The notes beneath the pieces are model-generated. The model searched no databases. It was not told the origin of the DNA and saw only the letters and a program-made list of their open reading frames with translations. This document shows, one piece after another, positions 7,106-16,954 of a stretch of 16,954 nucleotides of DNA. Positions within the stretch are counted from its first letter, which is position 1. Each line of letters starts with the position of its first letter. The DNA is taken from assembly GCA_034696485.1 (NCBI GenBank), contig JAQIWT010000635.1, positions 1 to 16,954 on the forward strand. Reading direction: 5' to 3'. A program made the position numbers and the translations under genes. This stretch comes from Isohypsibius dastychi (taxonomy: Eukaryota > Tardigrada > Eutardigrada > Parachela > Isohypsibiidae).

Positions 7106-9290
7106 ATGTCGGTGAGCGTAGCACGTAAGCGTAGTTCCTTGAGCAAACGACTGTCAACCGTGATATCTCTCGACATAATTCCGGAACCCCTCCAAAGTTC
7201 AGACGACATCCTAACCGCTCTCGGTGGTCTGCGTCGATTTCAAATCGTTCAAATCTTCGTGCTGAGCTTCAGGTGTTCCCTTGCATAGCCAGTGATCTCG
7301 CCGTGGTTTTCTACACCCTTGATCCAGTTGGGATACGAATGACAAACTCGACGAACTTGACCAGCTTTGCACAGTTTAGATCCACCCAGGATTGTGCTGA
7401 GTTAAATATGACCAATGAAACTGGAGATATTTATGGTGTGGTTTACAAGGATCACCAATGGTCAATCATCGGGGACGTAAGTACGCTTTTGAATCTCCTA
7501 ACTGCATTGTCATCAGCAGTGTCGCTCGTCACACAGATGAACTTAATCTGTGGCAAATACTGGTTGGCCGCTTTCACGACAACCTTATACTTTCTTGGTG
7601 GGCAATTTTGCTCTAATTCCATTTTACGACATGTCATAAATCTATGAGTGTGAATGTAGGAACGGTGATCTCTGCGCCGCTTTTCGGCTGGGCGGCAGAT
7701 AAATTTGGACGGAGACCGGTGCTCCTTATTGGAAACATCACCTTCACTCTTCTGCAAACTGCTCTAATATTTTCCCGAGATGTTCTTTCTTTTGGCACAC
7801 TTCGATTCTTACTTGGCTTGACTCGCCAGGTAGGAAATCTCAAATATACCGAATACAGCAAAGTTTATATGTTAGAGAACAAATATTGCCATTGCAGGGA
7901 ATTCAGGTGGTTTCTTTTGTCCTTTTGATGGAATGGACAACTTCTAAGCGACGGAGTTTCGTTTATGCTATTGGTCCAAGTTGTTTCATAACATTTGGCG
8001 CCTTGAACCTATCTCTTATGGCATATCTGTTCCAAAACTGGCATGACTTACAGATTGCTATCACATTCTGCAACTTCGCGGCAGTTGGTCTTTATTGGTC
8101 AGTACAAAAAAGTTTTAGGATGTCATCAATCAACATGACAGTTTCATAGGTTTGCCCCCGAGTCGATTCGGTGGCTTTTGTCACAGGGTCGCACGGATGA
8201 AGTCAAACGGATTTGCCACTATATTGCGCGGTTTAATTGTGTCGAGTTTGAGGACCACAATCTTGAAGGAATCCAAAGAGTATCGACGAAACTAGTGTTC
8301 CAGAATTCACAATCAAAAACTGTACTGGATTGCTTCCGCACTCCATACATACGATTGTTCTCCTTCCTGGCAGCACTTTTCAAGTTAGTAATAAGACATA
8401 CGCTATAGTAGTCATAAACTGAATGCCATCTTTTCAGCATCATTCAAGTTACTGTTTATTTTGGATTGTGCCTGATGACCAATACCCTGTATGGTAACAT
8501 CTATGTTAACTTCGCAATCGGAGGTGCCATGGAACTCATTACAAGGATACTTTGCGTTTCAATCGTACACCGGTAAATTTTTTTCCGTCAAATTCAAAGC
8601 ACGTGCTTTGATTTTTCTGTTCCAGTGTCAACAACCGACCGGGTTTAGCTTTCTTTATGGTCGCTTCAGTTGTATTTTGTCTGCTAGCTGCAGTCATTCC
8701 AAACCACACATCATTTGGGCGATACTGTGTTATTGCAATGGCACTCCTCGCCAGAATGTCTATTGTTGGGACGTATCACTTCAGCAGCCTAATTTCTAAC
8801 GAGCTCTTCCCAACAGTCATACGAAACACCGGCGTCATGCTTGCTATGGGAGTGGGTCGTGTCGGGGCAACACTTGCTCCACAAATGGTCTTCCTTTCTC
8901 AGGTAACAAAACATGGACACCAAAGGTGACTTGCACGTATCTATGGAATTTCAGGTTAACGAAGGAACATTCAGTGGATTGGCCTACGTGATCTTTGCTG
9001 TACTTTGTGCCACGGGAGCTGTGGCGACAGTTTTTTTACCAGAGACGAAGGGACTTGCGCTACCAGAAACAATTGAGGATTCGGAGCATCTCGGCCAAAA
9101 TCACATTCGCGGACTATTGAAGCGCGTGTATGGTCGAGTTGAACGAAAATCAAAGACATCAGTCTTGGAAGTTGAAGTTGAGACTCCAATGGAGAACTCG
9201 ATAAAGGCACCGCGTGTGAGAGCTTCTTCTCTCCGAGCAGCTTTTCTGTATGCCGAGTCACAGAGCAACCGACGATTCTCCGCTTTGTAA
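7106..9290 (+). CDS. SLC22-type organic ion transporter (one frameshift)
   Basis: Major facilitator of the SLC22 (organic cation/anion/carnitine transporter) type, about 594 residues, expected in the plasma membrane with 12 helices. Exons: 7106-7476, 7537-7597, 7660-7829, 7898-8097, 8150-8383, 8438-8572, 8626-8902, 8955-9290; all seven introns (52 to 68 nt) are GT-AG and phase-consistent. The large loop after helix 1 carries sequons NST, NLT, NMT and NET. Then MNLICGKYWL (family: LVCxxxWL), GWAADKFGRRP (MFS motif A), FAPESIRWLLSQGR (family: PESPRWL), ELFPTVIRNTG and FLPETKG. Start ATG 7106 sits in AAATAATG. Exon 1 needs one extra base at 7271-7273: frame is good through FVLSF (7270) and resumes one frame back at VFPCIASDL (7273), exactly one codon short against the minus-strand paralogue. 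The substrate cannot be read from sequence. Confidence 0.9.
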
Positions 9291-9514
9291 TGAATCCGCA
9301 ATCCGCATTTCACAATATTCGCAGCTTAATCTGGAGACATTGGTCAAGTCATATAGAATGTTTATCCCGATCGCCAGCATTCGATTTATTGAACTCAAGT
9401 CGGACCTACCTGCGGAATTATACAGATAAATACCTTCGGGCGTCCCCCGGCCAGATGCTCGCGGGACAGATTGCGGAAGGTCTTCACAGAAGGAAAATAG
9501 CTTTACCATATGTG

Positions 9515-9520
9515 ATTAAA
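9515..9520 (+). terminator. Possible poly(A) signal of the plus-strand transporter
   Basis: ATTAAA, the common variant signal, lies 225 nt after the stop codon. No AATAAA is nearer. Weak evidence on its own. Confidence 0.35.
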
Positions 9521-9742
9521 TGAGAAGAAAGACTGCGCAACCACAACATACTGATTTTCGAGTCAGCGACGGACTGAATCAGAGGACTACAGTGCTCCTT
9601 CCAGATTTACCGAGTGTAACTACTTAACTAGTGTGGGAATCGTCGTTGTGAATTGCACAACCCCCTACCCAAACTACGTGAATGGCGCAGCCATTCTAAC
9701 ATGATTGAACTGGAGAGGTTCTATATCAGAGGCAAAAAACAG

Positions 9743-9991
9743 TATCGTGCATTTCAAAAGGTACTGCGGTTCGACAATTTTGTGGGCGGTCGATTGACGT
9801 CAGTGTTTACAATCGAACCGACCAATGGAATTTGGCTGCCTTGAAACCAATGAGACGGGTAAGGTCACGGATTGGCCAACATAATTCCCAATTTTCATTG
9901 GTGCCTGAATCGACCAACTGGATGGGCACGTGACGTCATACGACTGCCCCCTATAGACCTCGAACCGCAGTACCTTTTGAAATGCACGATA
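9743..9991. mobile_element. 249-bp MITE-like element with 32-bp perfect inverted ends
   Basis: Positions 9743-9774 and 9960-9991 are perfect inverted repeats of 32 bp (outer TATCGTGCATTTC, inner TGCGGTTCGA). The interior, about 185 bp, has the CRE-like palindrome TGACGTCA once on each side, at 9795-9802 and 9931-9938. There is no transposase frame. The bases just outside (CAG left, GGA right) show no clear target-site duplication, so the true ends may lie slightly elsewhere or it may be an old copy. Because the arms are identical, open frames crossing either arm in opposite directions share the peptide YRAFQKVLRF; that is a by-product of the repeat. Confidence 0.75.
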
Positions 9992-10013
9992 GGATGACGT
10001 TTGGCAAAATAAT

Positions 10014-10129
10014 TGAGAATTCAGAAGTGAACTGTCTTCAACCCACCAAATGGTGGAGTGGATTTTGAAACAATGGTTTAACAATAAAATTAATTTTATA
10101 AAAAAGAGTATGCTGTGAGAATTCAGAAG
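10014..10129. repeat. 14-bp direct repeat
   Basis: TGAGAATTCAGAAG occurs at 10014-10027 and again at 10116-10129, just outside the right end of the inverted-repeat element. It could be chance or the remains of a second small insertion. Confidence 0.5.
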
Positions 10130-12804
10130 CAATCCTGTGGGTGTCTGGTGCACAACGACATAAGCCAGACCTAAAACATCTCTGATATACTAGTCAGATT
10201 GATCTGCACATCTCTCGAGTGGATCTCCCAGACAGCCGTAAATGACCCGGGCGATATCTCTGGTGCATGCAGGAATGTTTCGGTAGTTGTTCAAGAAACA
10301 GTTGTCAGTATTCTAGTGTTTGACAAATCACGTTCAGAAATATGGCAGATCAGTCACTGATGTCTTTTTATTCAATACTCAACGTGAACAACAGAATTCG
10401 TTATCTGAAAATTCAGCACTTCGGATAACTTTCTCACATCAGCTACCGAACAAGAACAATATTTGCAAAAACTGGTAGTAGTAAAGACGCAGTCCCTACA
10501 GACCAGAATAATACAGTACCAAACTACTTGTTCTTGACGTGAATGATCTGCATTTGCTGCTGAATCTTGTGTTTTCCGTCCCGAACAAGTTAAATATGTG
10601 CATCTGGTGGCTCAGCCAATAATCTGCAAAATCCGAAATCAGATTCAAAATTTTGATAGATTATGCTTTGGGACGTACCAGTTTGTGAAACCAACGTTGT
10701 TTCCAGCGGTAAAGCCCAACGCTAAGTCTCCGACAGCTTGTCATTGCAACTTCTTTTTCCCAAAAGTTTGAAAGTAGCTGATAATGCTGAAAAAGCGCAA
10801 TGTGAATCGACCGAAATTTGTAGATTCAGTGTTTTCTAAGATGAGACGTACTGATTAAACAAACTTCGGCTGATTGACTTACAAATCGAGAACTACATTT
10901 CAGTGAAACTCACTTTGCTTCTTTTCAAAACCTTTTGAGACTTTCTGCTTTCGATCGATGAACACATGTAACTTCTTTCAAACTTGTCAACTCACGTGAG
11001 GTTTAGATCAAACGACTTGCTTACCTCGATTTCGAATTTATCTGCCACTGTTCCGATGGTTCCACCGGTCCACCTAAGACCTTAAATGAAACGAATCTGC
11101 TCATACCTACAAGATAGGTCGGCTTTCAGAACCAGAAAACGGAACAGCGAATCCTCACGATAGAAACATTGGGAATCAAATCAAGAACATCTTACCTATG
11201 AGTGCCGAATCCAAGAAAACCATTGCATTGTTCCTTGAAATTTCAAGGCGAAGAGCCTGAAGAGCCTGAGCAGCGGAGCACCGTATTCTCAAAAAATCAA
11301 TGGTGAACGATGAAAACGCGCCAAGTTTTTTCAGGTTCTTCATGCGATAAAAAATGAAAATGAGCGAAAAATACAGAACTTCTCCAAAGCTCAAAATCAG
11401 AATCACAACGGCTGTTTTTGTCTACGTGACTAGAGACGTGTGCAAAGTGTTTGGTGCTGAATGCTGATTGGCTGACTTGACTAGAGCTATTCAACACGTG
11501 ATGGTCTGATTCATTGTATACCAAACCAAGGTCGGAACGAGTTTTGCCCGAAAATTGTATTTTAATGACTGCAGCACTAAAATGTTGTTAGATTTAGAAT
11601 TTTCGGCTGAATAAAGTTAACACGGATTAGGTAAATACACACATGAAAACATGGAATGGAATAGCATTGTTGCTACTTTTCATAAGGTCCCAAAATTGTT
11701 CACTCCAATTTCCAAAAAGAGCTCGTTAGATAACTACAATGAGCTGTTTTCAGGCCACAAAAACTTTGCACATAAAGTCCCGAAGAGGGTCTGACCAACT
11801 GACGTACATTGTTTATCCATATGCTAACTAAATAGAACTTCTCTACAATTTTTAGAATTTTTGAATTATATTTCTAGAATCTCGATAATGCTTTTATGTA
11901 CCAAAAACCAAATTTTTTGTCCGCAAATTAGTTGTTGCAGAAACCTGGACCAATCTCATGCGTTTAGTTCATTCAGCAGCTCCCCTACACGCGAAGAAAA
12001 TAACAACCAATATGGTCCTCTGTTAATCAAAAAAGTGCTGGGTTAACTGGCAATGAAGCTAAAGCCGCCAAGCATGAAGACTTGCGAAATTTTCTTTGAT
12101 TGATGAAAAAAAATTTTGCTTCATTTTCATCATCATTTTGTTAATTTTTCAAACAGTTAACGATCACCACACTTCACCCTAGACAGATCATGGAAACCAG
12201 TATTTCAATTAAAATGCCGAACAGATTTTGGCAAGCTCTTCACCAGCCACCTGTCAAACAGTGTGAGTAATACATCTAGAAAACATCCGCCAGAAACCAA
12301 GACAAGCCGGATATTTCACAGCAATCTCGTTGGTAGGGGATTTTTATATGGATAATGCTAGAACCTAATGAGTGACTTACTATTAATACATCCAGGCTTC
12401 CATAGTTTACGCCTTGCGGAACTCAGCGTGTTTTCCCCTACAAGTTTTTTCCCATTCACGTTCTCTTATTGCACTGTCCATCACGGCATCACGTACCGAA
12501 ATAACCCACTACTGAAGCCATTTGTTGACTTGCAACGTCGTTACTTTTGTTTTTTAACTTGTCGAGACCCACCCACAAGGATAGCAATTAATTGAACCAG
12601 CATCTTCATTGCTGCAGTCTGAGCCCTAGTCAATCGGTGAGCGTTTAAACATCAACTCTTACATACACCTGAGAGCTTGATGCCAATGAAAGTTTTGATT
12701 AAGTATGAACTCGGTGCGTAGTGTGATGTTGTGTAGTTTGGTTTTATATTGGCTCACTAACAACGCTGCTAATGAAGCGAACCTGAAAGGCAGAAATGTC
12801 TCTG

Positions 12805-12828
12805 TGCCAGTGCCAGTGCCAGTGCCAG
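12805..12828 (+). repeat. (TGCCAG)4 tandem repeat
   Basis: Four perfect 6-bp units, about 90 bp beyond the 3' end of the minus-strand transporter coding sequence, so possibly in its 3' UTR. Ordinary simple sequence. Confidence 0.85.
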
Positions 12829-12919
12829 TTTGGCTTTGCAGATTCCAAACCATGCAAGCGATGCTTTTCTCCTGGTAATGATAACAACCAGAACGATTAG
12901 TGGTATGAATACTCATGTA

Positions 12920-15900
12920 TCACAAATGGTTGGTGGTGATATTTCCGTCAGTAAAAATACTCTTTCTTCGCAAGACACTCCGTTTTGCCGCGAGCTCATC
13001 GAATTCCAATGAGATTGCTCCAGTGAGCTCGATTTGCGAGGAAGTTCCGCTAGATGTGAGGGTGGTAGAGGAGGTGGTCACATCCATCGTGTTGCGTCGA
13101 GTTCGTGGAATGGATCTTCTCAACAGAGAAAACAACTCTCTCTTCCCGAAATCTTCAGCTTCTTGAATGGATGTCAACATTTTCATGCCCTTTGTTTCTG
13201 GCAGAATTGCCGTGCCCAATGCGGCAAGCAGACAACACCCCGCCATTACGAGGAAAGGCGTTCCTTGGAATGAGCCAGCTAGTTTCTGGTCGGTCTGAAA
13301 AACATAATTATACTTTTCCAATGGTTTCTCTTCTTCATAGCATGTACTTCAAACACAAATTCATTCAAAACTCGCACTAATTACTCAAGAGTATTTCTGG
13401 GAAAATTACCATCACTGCCAATGGGACTGCAGAAATGCTGCCTATCCTCAGCGCGATATTTACAAGCCCCATTCCGTTATTCCGAATGACTGTTGGAAAT
13501 AGATCGGCCGACAATGCCATCGCGGAGGCGTGACCTCCAACGACCATCATCTAAATCAACAGAACAATGGAAGGCATATTCTTACAACCTTGATTATATA
13601 AGTACTTAATTCAAATAGAATATCAGATTGCGCAAGGTTTTTAAACCGAAGGAAGAAGAAATTTCTCAATCTTACCCGTCCCAAAACTGTCATCGCTTGT
13701 ATGGCGATCAACTGGTCATCTGAGGTTCCAGGAATCACACCGGCAATGAGCAAGCAGAGACCACCACCCAGGAGGTATACAATTAACGAGATCCTGTTCT
13801 TGAATCTGGGAAAGGAATATTATGAAATAAAGTCTGTGAACTGGAAATCTTAGAGTGCGAATCACATCATAGTCAGATAAATATTTATCCCCTGGGGTAA
13901 AAGGCACAGTGCTTGGCTGACGGCGAAACTAGTGTAAATGTCTCCAAAGATATTGCTGAGAATAAATGCGATTCCGTAATTGACGATCTGAATAACCGCC
14001 CTGAAACACAAACTGAACATGAGCCAAACCTGAATATCTGTCAGCGCTTGGTTTGGGAACCCTGGATATATTCATTTCCAGAATACACAGTTTGTCACAA
14101 CACGCACTCCACGGATAAGCGTATAGCCACTACACGGCTACACACGCAGTTGGTGACACGTACCAGCTCAGCGATATGATGACAGAAAAGATTCGGATAT
14201 ATCGCGTGCGAAAACAATCCAACAAAGTGAAGTGATATTTCTTGTTGAAATTCGCCGACTTTGCTGCTGCCATGATTTTAATGTCATCGAGGGTTTGTTG
14301 GGAGACTGAGATGCCATTAAACTTGGCGATCTGGAGACATGTCTTTTGCGCCTCCTTAACACGATTGCCACTGATGAGCCATCGCAGTGATTCTGGTGCA
14401 AACCTGAAACAGACAACAACGTCTACCTAGGTATCCCATCATAATATGGAACCTGATCTGCGCGCACTACCTGTTATTTCAAAAGAATTATCGCGATCGT
14501 TCTGTTTTTTCTTAGATCGAATAAATATTTCAGTGATGTGTTAAGTATGTGTTACCAATAAAGTCCGAGCGCGGTGATGTTGGAGAAAGCCATAACGGCT
14601 TGGACATAATGCCAGTTCTGGAGCAAATAAGCTGCAAGCCCGAGAAAAAGTCCACCGAAAAAGTAGAGAAACTGAACAATGGCGGAGCTCCTTGTTCGGT
14701 TTTGTGGCAGCTGCCACTCCAAGAGCAATACAAAGAAAGCGTTGTTAATGCCCTGGAAATAAAACGGTATCGATTCGAAACCAGAAACAGGAAAAATGAC
14801 GAAGTTCGGATTTTGTAAATTAAGTTTCGCTGTGATGTTTGAAATACCTGCCTTGCAGCGCCAACGACAAACCGTAGCAGAGCATAAGACACATAGTCCT
14901 TTGAGAAGATCAGGCCGAAACTTGAGGCTGTGTAGAGAACGTTGCTCATCAGAAGAGTTGGTCTGCGACCATATCTGTCAGCGAACCAACCGATTAACGG
15001 ATTTGACAACATCTGCCCTGAAAAGACAATCATCCAAGAGCTGTACATTCCACCCAAAGTTTGTCACTGTTTGTACAAAATGGTGTTCGCTGTGTACAGG
15101 AATGGTTCGCGGTGTAAGAGAACTTTTCGGCGAGTCTCTGAAATTCGTCTCGCATGTCCATTGACTACGTACTTCTAGCTTACTGCTTCCTCGTATTTCA
15201 TATATTTCAATAAAGCACATTTTTGGTGAAACTGTTTTGTTTTGCAGAAAAATCTCCGAAATAAAAAGTTGGTAATGACGTCGCCGAGTTGAGACTCTAG
15301 TTAGCAAATCCGCACGCGGTTTTGAAGAGATATGTTCAGTGTGAAAATAACCGGACAAGAAAGCGTCCAGGTTTTCAACCACCGCCCGACAAAAAGCAAA
15401 CTCAGAAAACCGTTAATGTGAACTGCCCACAAGGTGACTGTGGTACTACGTACTCTGTACAAGGCAAGGTGCAAGCATATGAAAAGTTGACTGCAAGACG
15501 CGCAGTCTTGACCAATTTCCTACGTTACAACTCGTCTTGAACAGTGCATACGAATCTGTTTAGTATTGCATGTACTATGCCTAAAGACTTCCAGATCGAA
15601 TATGAAGAACTGCAACAAGTCGAGGTCTTGATTATATGTACTTTGAATGCCAGGGCGCCAAGAACGCGTCAGAACATTCTCGGAACAATCTGCTCTGCAG
15701 CGAATTAGGATTGGATAATATCGCAGATACTACGGTCGAAGCCCTGCAGAGCAGCTTCAGTTTGCTTGACCTCCAACACTTTTATTTATACTTTCGAGAT
15801 TTGGAATGGTACACGAATTCGGTAACGCTGTTTTTGAACTACTGTTCGAAAACGCTTGTCCAGTTAGCTGCAGAGAGAACTCCTGCGTTTGCAATGCTTG

Positions 15901-16449
15901 TGAGTTGTTAGGTAAGCACCCATCTGCCCGAATCTCCCATATATGGTAGCCTGGGTTGGATTAGATTGAGTGTGTAGCCGTGATTGCAAATGGCCATGTA
16001 TCATCCGTAAGCTATTACAAGCTCTACAACTTACCGAGAAAAAATATGATTGTCGAAAATGCCACCATCCAGAATCGATCACAAATCAGATCCATCTGTC
16101 ATGAAACGAAAATGATTCCAGAAATAACTATCATTTCATTCTCACTCACATCCCCGACAATGGACCATTGGCGACTTCGGTATTCATAAACCACTTGTTG
16201 CAGTGATTCATTTACTCTTGCGCAATTCTCCGCAGATTTTAAAATATTGAAGATGGACGAATTTTGTTGTCCGTTTGAATGGAAATATATTGGATCCAGA
16301 TTAAAAAATATCGATGATAAGTCAGCCATTCCAACCGGAATAATCATCGAACTTAGAAGAACAAACTGAATACTTCTGAATTTCCCTTTAGCAGACAGAA
16401 TTTGAAGAAGGTCATCTTCGCTGGTCAAGGTTTCCTTCAATTCCACCAT
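12920..16449 (-). CDS. SLC22-type organic ion transporter, intact
   Basis: Paralogue of the plus-strand transporter, reading cleanly as 582 residues. Exons on the minus strand: 16449-16150, 16095-16035, 15017-14848, 14752-14556, 14403-14164, 14000-13866, 13805-13676, 13550-13410, 13294-12920 (stop 12922-12920). All eight introns are GT-AG; lengths are 54, 1017, 95, 152, 163, 60, 125 and 115 nt. Landmarks: QWSIVGD|MDLICDRFWMVAF, IGWFADRYGRRP (MFS motif A), FAPESLRWLISGNR, DLFPTVIRNNG, AILPETKG, then a Ser/Thr-rich tail. The 61-nt exon 2 (16095-16035) is easily missed. ATG 16449 is preferred because MVELKETLTSEDDLLQIL lines up with the paralogue's SSDDILTALGG; the frame stays open upstream to 16659, so a longer N-terminus is possible. 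It should move organic ions across the plasma membrane; the substrate is unknown. Confidence 0.93.
15018..16034 (-). other. Enlarged intron 2 of the minus-strand transporter
   Basis: At 1,017 nt it is by far the longest intron in the window; the paralogue's intron at the same position and phase is 62 nt. Donor GTAAGT-type at 16034-16033, acceptor TTTTCAG ending 15018. Plus-strand open frames of 72 (15322-15540) and 91 codons (15636-15911) lie inside but show no motif. An 11-bp inverted repeat, CTGCTCTGCAG at 15690-15700 with its complement at 15744-15754, could form a stem. It is probably an old insertion into the intron; a nested gene is possible but unsupported. Confidence 0.7.
15690..15754. 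repeat. 11-bp inverted repeat within the intron
   Basis: CTGCTCTGCAG at 15690-15700 and its perfect reverse complement CTGCAGAGCAG at 15744-15754, with a 43-nt loop. Each arm contains the palindrome CTGCAG. Confidence 0.7.
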
Positions 16450-16954
16450 TTTTAATAACAAATAATCGGTTTCAGAAGAAAACTTCGGAAAACCTAAACA
16501 GCGTGTTTTTGCGAAATTTATTTTTCGACGAAAATAATTTGGTTTGTTTTGGTTGTTTTTGACATTTCTGACAGCACTTTTAGGTCTGAAGTCAAAGTAA
16601 GATAAAAGATCCATTAGCAAAGAATTTCCGAAGAAAATGTTGCGAAGTGAAATGAACAAAGATGTATCAATTTTCTTGAACTTGGCTTAATTGTTATTTC
16701 GATACCTAATTGTCATCAGATGTCAGCTGTCAAAGCTGAACTGTCAAAAACCTAATGTTTTTAATCACATTGAACACTCTGTAATGCAAACTTTGATGAG
16801 TCAGAGTTCAAATGGGGAAGTTATTTAGGCCTGAAGAATGAATTATTTGGCATTTCTAGGATCAGATGAAAATATCATCTGATGAAAACATTTCGTACTA
16901 ATTTATCACTTGATTTTTTATGAAAGGGCAATGGCTGGGGCTATAGTGACTTCA
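16450..16954. other. Upstream flank of the minus-strand transporter
   Basis: About 500 bp with no separate gene. The first 210 bases (to 16659) are open in the transporter frame and could be 5' UTR or an N-terminal extension. Beyond that is AT-rich sequence with repeated TGTCA/CTGTCAAA words around 16710-16750 and a perfect stem-loop at 16861-16883. The promoter is expected here but not identifiable. Confidence 0.45.
16861..16883. repeat. Perfect 9-bp stem-loop
   Basis: ATCAGATGA at 16861-16869 and TCATCTGAT at 16875-16883 with a 5-nt loop. Upstream of the minus-strand transporter; it could be a dyad operator-like site or a remnant of a small inverted-repeat element. Confidence 0.7.

Larger units (their letters stand above)
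9521..12919. other. Gene-poor stretch between the convergent transporter genes
   Basis: About 3.4 kb with no recognisable gene on either strand. It holds a 249-bp inverted-repeat element (9743-9991), a 14-bp direct repeat TGAGAATTCAGAAG at 10014-10027 and 10116-10129, small palindromes such as CCACCA-AA-TGGTGG at 10043-10056, and a TGCCAG tandem repeat near 12805. Open frames of 60 to 117 codons are present but carry no motif. Both transporter 3' ends should terminate inside it. From 10200 to 12700 I see only AT-rich anonymous sequence. Confidence 0.55.

Noticed and set aside
7598-7659. Frameshift between LGGQFCSN and MSVNVGTVI in the plus-strand transporter
   Set aside because: A 62-nt GT-AG intron (7598-7659), matched in position and phase in the paralogue, explains the frame change.
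9653-10153. Two opposite-strand frames sharing the peptide YRAFQKVLRF
   Set aside because: The shared peptide comes from the identical 32-bp inverted arms; neither frame has other support.
12659-12916. Minus-strand 85-codon frame with a Gly-Thr repeat
   Set aside because: The repeat is just translation of the (TGCCAG)4 simple sequence.
14978-15088. Apparent coding extension TLGGMYSSWMIVFS before exon 3 of the minus-strand transporter
   Set aside because: It first looked like a frameshifted exon, but the sequence before the TTTTCAG acceptor (ending 15018) is intron. The true exon 2 is the 61-nt piece at 16095-16035.
1-16954. tRNA, rRNA, snRNA or CRISPR elements
   Set aside because: Scanning by eye for the T-loop GGTTCGAnnCC, U1/U2/U4/U5/U6 landmarks and regular spaced repeats found none. 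A proper covariance-model scan was not possible here.

Overview
The window is animal nuclear DNA. Its genes are split by short GT-AG introns (about 44 to 163 nt, with one of 1,017 nt), its proteins are metazoan types, and it carries AATAAA/ATTAAA poly(A) signals. The small introns suggest a compact invertebrate genome such as a nematode, tardigrade or small crustacean. I cannot place the species. Three genes are supported; the rest is non-coding or unrecognised.

Region 1 (about 623-5292, + strand) holds the most unusual object. It is a single-pass receptor tyrosine kinase whose extracellular part is three tandem astacin (M12A metalloprotease) folds. Each fold has lost every zinc-binding and catalytic residue of the HExxHxxGxxH motif. 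The order is signal peptide, pseudo-astacin 1, 2 and 3, one transmembrane helix, juxtamembrane segment, split tyrosine kinase, tail. The end of the third astacin fold, the membrane helix and the juxtamembrane segment lie in one open frame that splices in phase into the kinase exons, so this is one gene and not two neighbours. I know of no described receptor with this architecture; a domain-architecture search would be needed to confirm that. The copy has three lesions: a 1-nt frameshift in the first astacin fold, a 519-bp TTAG-bounded insertion in the third, and a TGA in the kinase insert (possibly inside a cryptic 51-nt intron). It is therefore a decaying copy, an insertion-bearing allele, or a good gene with sequence errors. 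The kinase keeps its Gly loop, Lys, DFG and other core residues, but HRD reads HCD.

Regions 2 and 3 are two paralogous SLC22-type (organic ion transporter, major facilitator) genes in tail-to-tail orientation: 7106-9290 on + and 16449-12920 on -. All seven introns of the first are matched in position and phase in the second, which has one more. The minus-strand gene reads cleanly as 582 residues from nine exons. The plus-strand gene would encode about 594 residues but has one 1-nt frameshift near the end of its first membrane helix. About 3.4 kb without a recognisable gene lies between them, including a 249-bp MITE-like element with 32-bp perfect terminal inverted repeats. The minus-strand gene's second intron is swollen by about 950 nt of unexplained sequence.

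Nothing shows that the kinase receptor and the transporters work together; they simply adjoin. No tRNA, rRNA, CRISPR or bacterial-type feature was found.
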